A DNA stretch of 64,000 nucleotides from assembly GCA_013396655.1 (NCBI GenBank), contig WBMV01000074.1:124001-188000 (forward strand), read 5' to 3'. The position numbers and the translations under genes were made by a program. Below, piece after piece: positions 14,301 through 26,700 of this stretch (position 1 is its first letter; each line of letters opens with the position of its first letter). Below the pieces are notes generated by a model, which saw only the letters and a list, made by a program, of their open reading frames with translations, was not told the origin of the DNA and ran no database searches. This DNA comes from Campylorhamphus procurvoides (taxonomy: Eukaryota > Chordata > Aves > Passeriformes > Dendrocolaptidae).

Positions 14301-17300
14301 ATTCAGATACAGACACTGCACTAATAAGTGGGATTTTTTCCTCAATAATTCCTTCAATTTCCTTTCATCAGAACACTATTTTTGTGTATGTTGGAAACTA
14401 AAATTTACTTTCTTATTGGAAGCCCCATGCTTTTCATTGCTGATTCCTGAAAATGTCAGTTTTCTTTTCTTTCCCCCTCCAATTTGAATTCACTTGAGAG
14501 TTATGTGGGCTTTTTACCTGGCTATGAATGGTTATGTTTTCTCCACCTGGAGGAGAATTTTGAAAGCTGAAAAAGATAAGTGATTGTCTTGTTAGGAAAG
14601 CTTGGCTAGATTTTAAACTAAAATAACTGTAACTAACCAATCTTTGAAAGGTGATTTAGATTTACATTTGAGTAAGACTAGTGTTTTGAGATTGAGTATT
14701 TTGGCAGACAAAGGGCTAATATTGGTATGTAGTCTGTTTGTCTTATAATAGAAACAAGAACAGTCTTATTGACAAAATTACAGCACGAGGGTAAAGGGAG
14801 AAGATTGCAATGGCAGAGCAAGGTTCAATCTTGATTGAGGTCTGCCTCACCTGCACTGACTGGTCTAATAGCATGGTTTTCTCTTTGAAGTAAGCGTACA
14901 CAGAGTTTATGAGGTCAGATATTGCACATGCATCCAGACTTTAGCAGCCACTTTGTGCTACATTGTAAAATGTAAGGTTTTTATTAATGAAAACGGGAAG
15001 TTAGAACCATTTATATATATGTGTATATATTTATAATCATTAGATTCACTTAAACAAGCTTTCAGGACAGCATCTTTGCCTCCCAAGCGTCCATCTTGCG
15101 TTCATCAGAAGTTGGGTGTCTTCAATGGACTGAATTTACTGTTGGGTAGGAAGTTTGGTCCCTGTCCTGGCACAACTGGTTCCTGTTTTGGCTGTCCTCT
15201 GTACCATGTTTTTACTTACATGAGAGCCTGTAATGAGGTTCTGTGTTCTGTGCTTAAATTGGCTTTCCTCTTGATAACTCTCTTCACTTCCTCTTTTTTG
15301 GACAATATCTTAAGCAATGTCTATGTAAGTGAAGAGCAACGCCAGCTGAAACCTGATAAAAAACTTAACCACACCCACTGAGTCATGTCATAGAAGTTTT
15401 CCGATCAGACTAATGCCAAAGATGTTTTGGGCTTTCTGGTAAAAAAGGAAGTAGTGTCCTCCACCCAATAAAGGGAGGTTTGGATGGGAGCAGGGAGAGG
15501 GAGTAGGACTAGTAGTGATGTGTTTTTTCCTTTGCTGTGTCAGACTTTTTTGAAACATCCTTCTCCCCAAAAGGTGTCTGTTCTCCCTTAGGAAGGTGAA
15601 TTAGTTTCACCAATCTGCAATAAGTTGTCAGGTAACCACATTCTTCCTTGTCAGGCTGTTGATGGAAGTAAGTGGCGTGATTTTTTTTTTTTTTTTAAGT
15701 ATAAGCCAGCGAAGGCTTTTTTCTCTGACCCAAGCAGAACAACAGTGACACAGCAGAACTGAAGAGAACTTGCCAATGGCTTCCATCAGCACCATGATAT
15801 TTAATGCCTTACAGCACTTTAGCACAGAAATGTCTGGTGTCATAAAACCCAGTGCTTGGTGACTAATATGTGGTGCTCTGCTTGGCTGCATATCAAGGTG
15901 GCTGTACCTGAGCAAGCAAATTTGACCTGAGTACCTTGACAGCAGTTGCACTGTACCTTAATCCTCCTCTTCTTTTCGACTAATAGTTAAGATTCCTGGT
16001 AGAACTGAAGATTGGAACTACTATAAACATATGCAAACATAGTAACCTGAGTTATAGCTTCTGTCAAATCCTATGTGGTCATTAATTGTCTGAATTTTGT
16101 CTGTACATCAGAACAGCTCCTGAGAAGTTCTGCTCTGCTGGAGTCCACTTTCTACTTCACATCTCTATCTCTTGATCTTGGACTTGGAGTACATTCCTGT
16201 TTACAGCTGCTGCATGCAGTGAAGGTGTGGGTGAAATTTTGATTGCAGTGAATCTGAAGGTTATGCACAAGGGATGGGTTATGGTGGAAAGGGAATAACC
16301 TCACAGATATGTGAAATAATGACCATCACAAGCACTATTGTCAAACTTCAGATACCTCATCCTCAATTTACATGAAATGTTTTTAAAGTACTTGCTTCCA
16401 ATAAAAAATATATGTTGAAGAAAAAAATCAAAGCAGTAACTTCCAAGTGATAGGTGGGAAGTGCAGTTCTGTATTTAGTCTTCTAAAAGTCTAATCGAAG
16501 TCTGAGCTATAAATACTGGAGGGTGAAAATAGTGTTAAACAAACAGGGTAATTTCAACTTTGTCCTTCTGTGGCTTCATTTCTGTGTATGGGAAAATAGA
16601 GCTTGTTTAACCAGCTTGCTAACAAACAGGCTGAGCCACTGCTGGAGAACTAGACTGCCCTGAATTGGTCTGTGTTGTGAAGTCTGTAGGGACAGATACA
16701 ATTTCATGTCTTACTGATTTCATGTTTGAGAAAGAAACATACCTATCCGCTTTTCTATTGGAAAGTAACCACCTCTGCTACTAACTTGTAAGAGGTGTTT
16801 GAAGTCTATTATTTGGGCAGAAAAGATACCTGGATGTAAAAAATTCAACCATATGAAAGAAAAAAGAATTTAATTTGTCCAGAATATCATACCTATTGTT
16901 GGAAGTAGGTATGTATACAACTTGATAAGAAGCTCTCTCTTTTGATAATCCAGTTTCAGTTGCAACAAGTATTTATGATAAGTCTTCCTAGTTGCAAACC
17001 ATTGCACTGATATCCTTACTGCTGTTATTCTCTACACAAAGAAATCCAAGTTGAGTATGCTGCTAGACTGACTTAGCATGAGGGCAGCTGCTCCCATGGT
17101 GCATATCAGCTGTAAGCCTGGGCAAATACAGAAATCTCTTAGTAAAGAAGACAAACTGGAACACAGAGAACACAAACATTTGGTAGGAACAAAATTCTTT
17201 GTTGAGCCAAACTGGAAATTTTCTAGCAAAAATTAAACACACTGAGGGAAAAAAAATATTTCATTTGGATCAGTCCAAAATTTTGAGTCGCACATCATTA

Positions 17301-20300
17301 ATGCAGTTTTTGAAGAGAGGAAGCTAGAGTATCCTCTTCCTTTTTTGTTCCTTAAAATGACTTTTTTTCCAGTCCACAAGCCAGTGGTCTCAGACAAATT
17401 TGTTAAAGCACTGAAATAAGGTTTTACAGTATTTAGAAAATAAACTTACTCCTTTTTCTCTGAAACTTCATTGAATTCAGCATTTCTGTGCAAATAGTTT
17501 TGGGTCCTGCTAAATATTTGGTTTTGGCAAACACTGACTGGAGAAACACTTGGTTCTAACAAAGGACACTTGCTTTCCTCCTAAGGCAAAATGCAGGTTT
17601 AAAACATGTGACTGTATTTAGGTTTAAATCAACATGATTATCTGTCTTCTGAACCCTTTAGTGCCAGGGAAATGAGAAACACCCCTCTACTTTCTTACTG
17701 CCCTGTAGTGTGTTTATGACCAAAGAAGTCACACGGCCTTCCTTTCTTGACAGTATACAGAATGTGTTGTTCTGTGGGCTGTCACCAAAACACACATCTT
17801 CCTTTTGTAGAAGTTGTTTTCTGAATGAAAGCTGAAGTTTCTCTGCCACCTTTTCTTTTTGCCTGCTCAAGTGGTTTTCAGCACAGCACATCTACTTTAA
17901 ACTTCCAAAATGAGTTATTTCACAGATTAACCTTTCTTGGCTTTAGTGTCCTCGTGCAGAAGTGAAGATATTCATCTGATGATTTCTGTTCCCAGTTCTA
18001 CCTGGAAGATTTGGTAAGTGCCCCGTCTGTGTTTTACCTATTTCAGACTCACGTGTTCACTGCTGATCAATAATTAACTCCTTGTTTGCCCATGAAATCC
18101 ATTCATTCTGCACTAAACAAAGTGTGCTCACTGGACTACTGTGCATCTATTTGTGTGTTTGGATGAGAGAGAGAGATCTCTGCTGGTGCATTATTAGTAA
18201 CCAATTGCAGAATTGTTTTACAGCTTTTTCTTCCCTCTCCATTAAGATCTCTAACTCCCTCTCCCAACTATAATACAGTTGTGAAAACTGATGGCAGCCA
18301 TCAGGATATAAGTGCCTGCTGGCACTTAGTGTTTTTGTTGAAGTAGAATGAAGTTTCTTGTGGTTCATAATGTATAATCTGCAGAAAGTTGCTTATCACT
18401 ACTTCACAACTCTTTTGAAACAACTGTTCTTGATTGCTCACTTGGCCTAGGCTATTCTGGCAATGAGGATATAATATGAAATTTAAAGCATGTGCAGTGT
18501 TGCGAAATAGAAGAGAGCTCAACACATAAATAGCCAATAAAGATGCATTGTCTTATAAGACTTTAGCCTGAAGAATGTATTATGTAGTCACTTGTTGCGT
18601 GACTAATAGTAATAGTCTGCAGGCAAACAATGCTAACTAAAAAAACTTATATATGTATTAGACTTTCACCACATCAGACAGAGGAAATAATTGCAAATAT
18701 TAGAAATTAATGGTCAGGTGGAAGGAAGCAAGATCTTTGGATTATTAATAATGATTTTCATAATGCTGTGAAACTTCTCAGAGCCTAGAGGATAACGTGG
18801 TATAGTAACTTAAACAAAACAAAAAGAAATCCAGACTGAGCCAGATTATTTCAGGCCTCTCAATTTCACATTGGTACCTAGAGTGTGGGAAGAAGAGAAA
18901 GTAAGCAAGCAGCCAGCACTGGACTCCCTGCTCTTTAAGGCTTAAAGAAGGGTAATACATGCTAATCAATGTCAACAGAAAGTATATCTAGTCCAATTTG
19001 ATGCTGTTCTTTAAAAATACCAATTTTATCAGCCACCCTTTAAAAAGTAATTCCTTTTACCTTTAGATTGGTAGTGCATGATTCATTGACTAAGAAATTT
19101 CAAAAATACCACTCCCAAATTCATCAAAATGGATAAAGAGAAGTAACAAATTGATGTCAGCTTTGATGATTCCCAACTCACAGACACAAAGCAATGGGGA
19201 TTAAACAGGTATTCTGGGCATTAATTTTTAGCCTGCAACATTTTAGCTTTTTATGGCAGGGAAGAATTATTAGAAACCTACTTAGAATGGAAATTTCAGA
19301 TGGAAACAGTTCATTAAACAGAATCACAGGAAAACTTTATTTTAAAGTGAAAAATATATTATGCTGTCTGTACTCTTGTGCTGTCTAAGTGATCACAATT
19401 GCTTTCAGGTTTAAGCATGAAATGATCCTGAAGTTTGGTAGGGTGCTATTCATCTTCATTAATTTTTATTCTTTTTTTCAACCATCTTCCCGATTTCTTC
19501 TAAGGCCATATGATACCATATAGTTTAGATAAAATTAATCAGGGTGCCAGGTAGGTTATTCTGATGTTATAGAATATATCAAACCTAGGATTTATCAGGT
19601 TTTCCTGAGAAGTAGTCTAGTTCTGGAGTGGAATTATTNGAGGTTTTCCTGAGAAGTAGTCTGAGGAAATGTTTTCCTTTTTGTCTAGTTCTGGAGTGGA
19701 ATTATTTTGATTTGAGGATTTAGATAATTTTTTCATGAAAGCATTATCAAAACAATGAAAAAGTTGTTTCCACCTTCTGACCATGAAAAAAATAGATAGG
19801 GATTTTTTCTTGTTCCAATAATCAAGTGTATGGGAAACATGATCAACAAATTTCTTGTTGTTTTGGCAAACTTCTCAGCACTGGCAAAAGCAGGGAAACA
19901 TTTTTGCTGATACAGTTGACATCAGTAATTAGCTTATCAGAAGGTATTTTCCTAATGATTTCTTGTTGATAAAAGTCAACAGACCATAGCCAAGACTAGA
20001 TGAAAAGTCTCCAGGCTGACCTGTTAGCTGCCACTGAAAAACGCATTTGTTACCCATTACCTGAGGTATTTGAGAGTGTAGTGGGAACCAAACTGAAGCT
20101 GACAACATGTTTGGAAAGGTTACTGGCTTGCTGTTTTGAGTATGCAGTATATGGTGATCTGAACTAGATTTACCTCTGCACCCACTTCTAATCCCCACAC
20201 CTAATGCCTCAGCATTTTGCTGTTAAACTGGGAATGGTTTCTTAGGAAGTGTAGCATCTACTCGGGAAATTTCCATCAGTGCCAGCCATGTTCTGGGGTT

Positions 20301-20640
20301 CTGTTTTCTGGGAAGATACAAAATATGCCCCCCTTCCTCCAGCCATGCAAGTCAAACATCCTGTAATTGAAGTAATCCAAATAATTGTCTTCTGCCTCTG
20401 ATATCCTGCTGCTTCAGTACACAATGACCCAACCACAGTCTGTAGTGGGGCTGAAGCTGCTTCTCCTTGGTGCTTGTCCCTCTGAAGGTGGTGTGGAGGA
20501 GGGGGAGGAAGGTAGTTTAAACAGTTTTTTTATCTCTGTTGGATCCCTGTCAGTAAGGGGAGGAGGAGGTGAAGAGCAATGACCTGAGCGCAGCAAATGC
20601 TCTTACCCTCTTGCATCATAATTATTTCATTTCTGAGGGG
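14301..20640. other. Intergenic region between ATG3 and F5
   Basis: About 6.3 kb of AT-rich sequence with no supportable gene. It includes simple TA-rich and poly(T) tracts (about 15007-15040 and 15680-15697). Human F5 has selectin genes upstream; I found no lectin, EGF or Sushi-like coding stretch here. Confidence 0.6.
19577..19708. repeat. Local duplication flanking a single N (likely contig join)
   Basis: The stretch TTTTCCTGAGAAGTAGTCT followed by CTAGTTCTGGAGTGGAATTATT occurs immediately before the N at 19639 and again after it. The second copy carries an extra segment of about 20 bases in the middle. This pattern is typical of two overlapping contig ends joined by a placeholder N instead of being merged. 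Confidence 0.7.
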
Positions 20641-20654
20641 AAGTTAGAAGCAGC

Positions 20655-20718
20655 AACAGCAATAAAAGCAGCAGTTTCTGCCTTGTCCTCCAGAGCAGCA
20701 TCAACAGGCATCTGTACC
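20655..20718 (+). promoter_or_regulatory. F5: F5 proximal 5' region with TATA-like box
   Basis: An AATAAAAG element at 20661-20668 lies about 58 bases upstream of the F5 start codon and could act as a variant TATA box, giving a very short 5' UTR. This is motif-level evidence only; an upstream non-coding exon cannot be excluded. Confidence 0.3.
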
Positions 20719-23700
20719 ATGGCACTGCACTGCACACGTCTGTTTCTCTTGCTTGTGCTGGGTTCGTGGTGGCCAGACTCAGAGAAACGTGTGGTGGGAG
20801 CCACGAAGGTCAGGGAGCACTATATAGCTGCTCAGATCACTAGCTGGACCTACAAACCTGCATCTGAGGAAAAGTCCAGGTAACGAAGTACAGGATAAGA
20901 AGGATGAAACTAGTCCTCCCTTGTGACTGAGAAGTGGTTTGTGTCTCCCGTCTCCTGTGAAATTGTAGAGCCCAGGAGGACTTTAGAGCCTGCTCTGTTG
21001 AGTTCGGAGGAACTTGGCTGGCTTTGAACAGCATGATCTGAACTGGAGCCAGTGAAGTATTAAAAGCTCCCTTTTATTTGCTCCAATAGTGGATAGAATT
21101 ATTTTTATGTTTTCAGAGCACTTTTGTTAAGTATGTTCCAGGGCTCACCTTTGTCATCTTCTATGTAGGTTGATGTTTGTTGTTCCAAGGTATTTATTTT
21201 ACATATATGGATTTTGAACAATGTTAAGTTGAGCTATGGTTTGTGAGATTGCAAACATTTTCAGATTTTAGAATTTGCTGAAGGAATAAGTATGTTCCAA
21301 TATGGATTCTATCACTTTCACTTAAATCAGAGCCTGATGAACTTTGGAACTAGCTGTTGTTTCTGACTTGTTCAGTAGCTTTGTGAAATGTGCATCCTGA
21401 GTTCTGCCGAGTAAAGGATCAAGCATTGCTGTACTTCATTAAGTGAAAATACTAATTTCACTTGTTTTCTGATAGCAGTGCAGAGTGGGCAGCCTACCTG
21501 CATACATCAATCAAGCATATAAAATTTGCTATTTGTATTACCAGTATTATTCCTAGGTTTATAAACACTGCAAGTGCAATGCTACAGATTACAAATGTGG
21601 ACTTAATTTAGAATTCTGCTTAAGTTAAGCAAAAAAAATTACTAAAAATTGAACACTAAAATTAATTAAAATTACTTGTTCTCCTACATTGAAAATGCAT
21701 TTGAATACTCATGCTTATATATATATAGGTGAAATACTTGTTTTCCTTATTTTTTAGTTTATGATTTTTTTTTTCTAAACATGTAATTGCATTTTGGGAT
21801 AAGATGGAAAAAATACTTTCACTTCAGATTGTGACTTTTTAACTATTTTTTTTCTCAAGACTTAATTAAAACAAAGTTTCTCTGATTTCTAAAATCCCCC
21901 TTGGAAATTTAATACAGCGGGTATAAGCATAATGTCAAAACCAGAATTTAAATGTAGGAATATGAAGCCAAAAGCCATTTCGATGCTGACCTGGGCATGT
22001 GAATGTGCTAATTGGAACTTCATTCTCTGCACTGGATGCATCAATATAAGCATCAACTGCTGTTTCATTAAATGTCACATTGTGGATAGACTTTCATGCA
22101 CAGTGAGTACAGACTCACAAGACTCTTTCAAACCTCAGCTGAAGTACTGTGGGATAACTCAGGAGTATTTCATATGCAAAGCCTAGTGAGCTGTTTGTCA
22201 TAAGTATTTTGAGCAAGTCACATCCCAAGGAGTCCAAAGAACTTTATAGAGCTTATAGAAGTTTAACTAAAAAACAAAACAAACAAATGAAAACCACACT
22301 AACAAAAAAAACAAAAACCAAAAAAAACAACAACAAAAACAAAACCCCAAAAACAACCAACCAACCAAAACACCAAAAATTCAAAAAAACTCCAACAAAA
22401 CCCACCCAGTTCAAAGATACTCCCTGAGGAAGAGCTAATGGCTTGGATCCCAAAACTATTGGGGTATGTAACTTGTGCTGATTTTGGTTGAAGCTGAATG
22501 TCTAAATACAGTGTAAGAATCTGATACTTTGCTGCTTTTGGTTCTAAATAACTGAAGATAGGCTGAAAAGAAAATGGTTCTTCCTGAACTCTTTCCTTAA
22601 TTGTCCAATCATACAGGCTAGAAAAGGATGCCTAACATCTCTGAGTGTCAGTCTTATCTTCACAGAGGTTTGTTACTGTTTACAAGTGATATTTATAAGG
22701 CACTTCTGAGCAAAGTGAAAATCCCTGCATGCAGTGTTGCTGCATTCCTAAAAGTTATGTAACTATGCTTGCATAGTCTGAGATTTCTAAAGTGTTAGTG
22801 AGCTATGTATTTGGTTCCTTGTAGCTGTACGATTGGCACTGATAAATTTAGTCTTCCATCCCATAGTCTTATGTGCATATTCTGTTGAATATTGCCATGC
22901 TAGGGCAGCACTTGTCAATGTATGTTATGGATGGGGTCTTTCTTTTTCAAGTAAAACACAATTTTACACTGGAATCAACATGAGAGAAATGCAGAGACAC
23001 AACCTGCTTCTGCCTGACTCTGCTGGTGCAAGCGAGTGTCGCAGGGGAATTTACAAACGATCTCTCAAAAAGAGGTCTCCCCCTTATGGACCCTGGATGC
23101 CACTGAAGTGAGATCCCTGTGTTATCTCTGCTCAGCCCCTCTGTGCTTGAGCAGCCCATCAGCTCCCCACTGTCAAATGTGATTGAAAGGGCATTGCAAA
23201 GAAAGCGAGTGGAATTACTGTTGGATTCAATTATCATACATACTACAATAAATCAACCAATAAATGTGAAAGGCTGTTATCCCTCTAGCCCTCTTCTCAT
23301 CATTTTTTCCATTTCCAGAAGTGTTGTGTGCTGGTTTCCTTCTGCTTGCCTAAGTATTTTCTAAGAAAACATCGTATGATCTACTGAGTGCCAAATCACT
23401 TATGTAATGAGACTAGGGGCACTTGCAGTGTTTCTCATTTTCTGCCTTGCTGTGAGAACTTTAGTTGTTGTCAGGGAATAGTTTTGTGCTTGTCTCCAAG
23501 GTCATTGCTCTGACTGGAGCTTGCTGTTAATGCTGTGGAATCCTTCTGGCGAGTCCTTAAGTTCAAGTGTGGGGCTGAGTAAAAACCTGAATTTCTTTCT
23601 TTCACTGTGTTTTGTCAGATGCTTTCTAGGTTAAGCACGGTTGAGACATTTTCCTCTGTGTCTCGGGCAAAACAAAGACATCTTCATCCTAGAACCAAAA

Positions 23701-26700
23701 GGATCTGTAGAAGCCATCAGCATAATCAGGGGTGCTAGGTACTGTAATTTAATGTCCCATATGAAATGATCTAGCTCAGGAACATCATAGATTCAACAGA
23801 GCAAGAGGGAGAGGGGAAGACACTACAAAGAGTTGGACTGTGTGCTTTGCCTTCAGCAAAATGTGCAAGTGATTAAATGTAATTCCAGGATTCATTTTCT
23901 GAGAATATCCATTTAGCAGCAATGGCATCACTGAGAATCTTTGTCCTTTCAATTTTTTTTTATTTTTTTGAACTCTTTTGGTTTCAGATTGGAATACTCA
24001 GATCCTGTGTTTAAGAAAATTTCTTACAGAGAATATGAAGGGGATTTTCAAAGAGAAAAGCCAGCAAATACATTTGCAGGTAAACAGAAGGGAAATGTTC
24101 TGAGTATTTCTGGTTTTCCTTGTTTGAAATGACAAGAAAAGTAAGCTTGTATTTTTGTGTCCATTGTTTGCACATAAACCAAATAGGCACAGGGCATGAG
24201 GTCTCTACAGTGCACGAGGCTTTCAAAGGCCGCAGAGAGTTTGGACTTTCAGAGGCTGTGACTGTCTGCAAATTAATTGTACTATACGGAGTTGCTCCCT
24301 TTGTTTTCAGCATCTGATGCAACTTCCCATATGCATTTAGATTTCTATGGCACGATCACAGTGGTGACACTATAAATTCACATGGAAAAAGCCCAAGGCT
24401 TGAGGCAAAATATGTTTCTGATAGACCAATGGGAAGGAAAAACTGAGGCTGAGTGTGACAGATGTCCCCTTGCCTTTGTGTCTGTTACTGCTTGAAGGTG
24501 CTTTAAATGCATGGAGGCAAGTTCTCATACTTATGCCAAACATAAGTATGATCCTTGTATTCTGATACTTAGAATACTTATGTAATCTGTCTGGGTTTCA
24601 TATTTATAGAGAAAATAACTTCAGATGTTAAATGTTCAGATTTAGATTTCAAAATAAACATGTGTGAGGTTGGTGATATGAAATTATTACAAGTTGCCCT
24701 GAAAGGTCTAGTACATAATCTGATTCCTTTCAGTTTTGTTTGTTCTGCTGTGTTTTCCAAATCTGCTTCTTTCTCTTCGAAGAAAGAGATTTATAAAATA
24801 GTTTACAAGAAAAGAGCCTAATAAGCCAAAAGCTGTCGTAGCAGTTTCATCCGTTGCTTATTTTTCCAACATTGGGAGTAAGGATAAAAGCTTCTCTTGA
24901 AACCTTTTGCAGGAAATGCCTCAAGAAATTTGCAACATGGATGTGATTATTTGTTTGGATAGCATTGTGGGATGGAAAAATCTCTTCATTCTGTGACTTC
25001 TAGCATTGAGAGTACTACTCAGAGAAATGTGCTTGAATGCCTTTCTCTATACTCTTAAACTGTAAAATGTCTGTCTTCCTAAAGCTGTTTAATTAAAATG
25101 TATTTGAAAGATTGCTAGAAATTTCTAATGAACCTCAACATTAATATTTTGTTGTGGGTTTTTTTATCTGAAAGTAACTTTTTTCCCCTGCCCTAAATCT
25201 ATTATTTTCCTGTAATTTTTTAGTGTTTGTTACCAGGTATTCAATGACTATGAGCTGCAGAATTTAAATCCCTATGTGTCTTTTTATGGGTAAATCTTTA
25301 TTGCAGTGGTATCACATTCTCCGTATTAATTTTGCAAATTGTCCTTTGAGAGCTGATGTTTCCTAATGGGGGATAGAATTCTTTGTTTCACTAAACATAC
25401 TGCTTTGCTCATGTTTTCCTCTTTCTTTATCTTGAATAACTACAGGACTTCTGGGACCAACTCTGCGTGCCGAAGTGGGAGATACTTTAGTAGTTCACCT
25501 TAAAAATATGGCTGACAAGCCAGTCAGCATTCATCCCCAAGGTCTAGCATACAGCAAAAATGAAGAAGGTAAATGCTGTAAAAACTCTGTGTTTGGTTAA
25601 TTTCCTGGTAGGCTGATGCATGAGATATTGAGAGAGGTCCAGGCCAATGTTTGAGGAGGTGTGTAACACAAATATCTGTTTTTCCTGAATTGAAACTTCA
25701 CATCCATTCTCAGTTCCTTTGCTGTTCATCAGTGTATCACTAGGAATATGAGCTTCACCTGACATGGACAGCCTCCTGACTAGATGTCTTCTGGAGGTCG
25801 TCTGGTCCACCCCCATGTAATTGCAAGATATTTTATTTCAGGATATGTAAACTCTTAAATACAAGGCTTAGAACCATTCCCAAATCCCTTGCATTAGCAT
25901 ACATCAAGGCATTATTGGTAAAGACAGTTAACAGTGCTGGTCATGCTGTTGTGATATTCAGCATTTAGTACTCAGCTTTGTGGTGTTTTGCTCCTGGAAC
26001 CCTTGTGAGACTAGCAAAAAGAGATCATAAGCTATGACCAAATGGACAGTAAAGTGTCTGCACCAGCACAAAGTGAGTTGATTGCTCATGCTTCTTGGAT
26101 TGCTCTGCCTTGGGTACTGAGTCAGAGCTCTGACTTGCAATTTACAAATTGATTCAAGGCTTTGTTTGCTGTGTGGGTACAAAGAGAGTTTTGCAACTCC
26201 ATCTCATGTAGCTGAACAGAACATCTCATTGGAAAGGATAGGCATTTCAGTTTGACTGTCTTATTAATTTATGTGCCTTTTGCACCTAGGATTTTGATTC
26301 TCTGGCTCCCCTTTGCCATATTGCAGATCTGTAGGATATGGCAGGAACAGATACGAGCCATTACTGCTCATTACCTGGAAATGCAGTGTACAAAAGACTT
26401 AAGGCAGCAAAACAATGCCAGCCCATGCAGTGGCTTTATGACAGACAGAAAGGTGACAAAGTGGGCAGTATTCCACTGCAGAGCATCAGTGGCTGAAGCT
26501 TCATGCCATCCTAACCCTAATCAGAGTGATGAAGAGCCCAACCTTTTGGCAGTGAAGATAGTTCTAGGAAATCTTTGATCTGTAAGAAACAGGGTGGTGG
26601 AGTAGCTACTCTCCCCACGCTACTCTCTCTAGTGTGAGTGGAATCATGAATTCTCTCTTTGAAGCTGACGTGTCATATGGGCAAGGAAAAAAGTCAAACT

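Noticed and set aside
22209..22453. Lys/Asn/Thr-rich + frame and Phe/Val/Gly-rich - frame
   Set aside because: Products of the A/C-rich low-complexity tract, not genes.
25616..25820. Possible CR1 remnant in F5 intron 3 (CTTCTGGAGGTCGTCTGGTCCACCCCC)
   Set aside because: Only a single short CR1-like phrase is visible and the surroundings do not extend the match.
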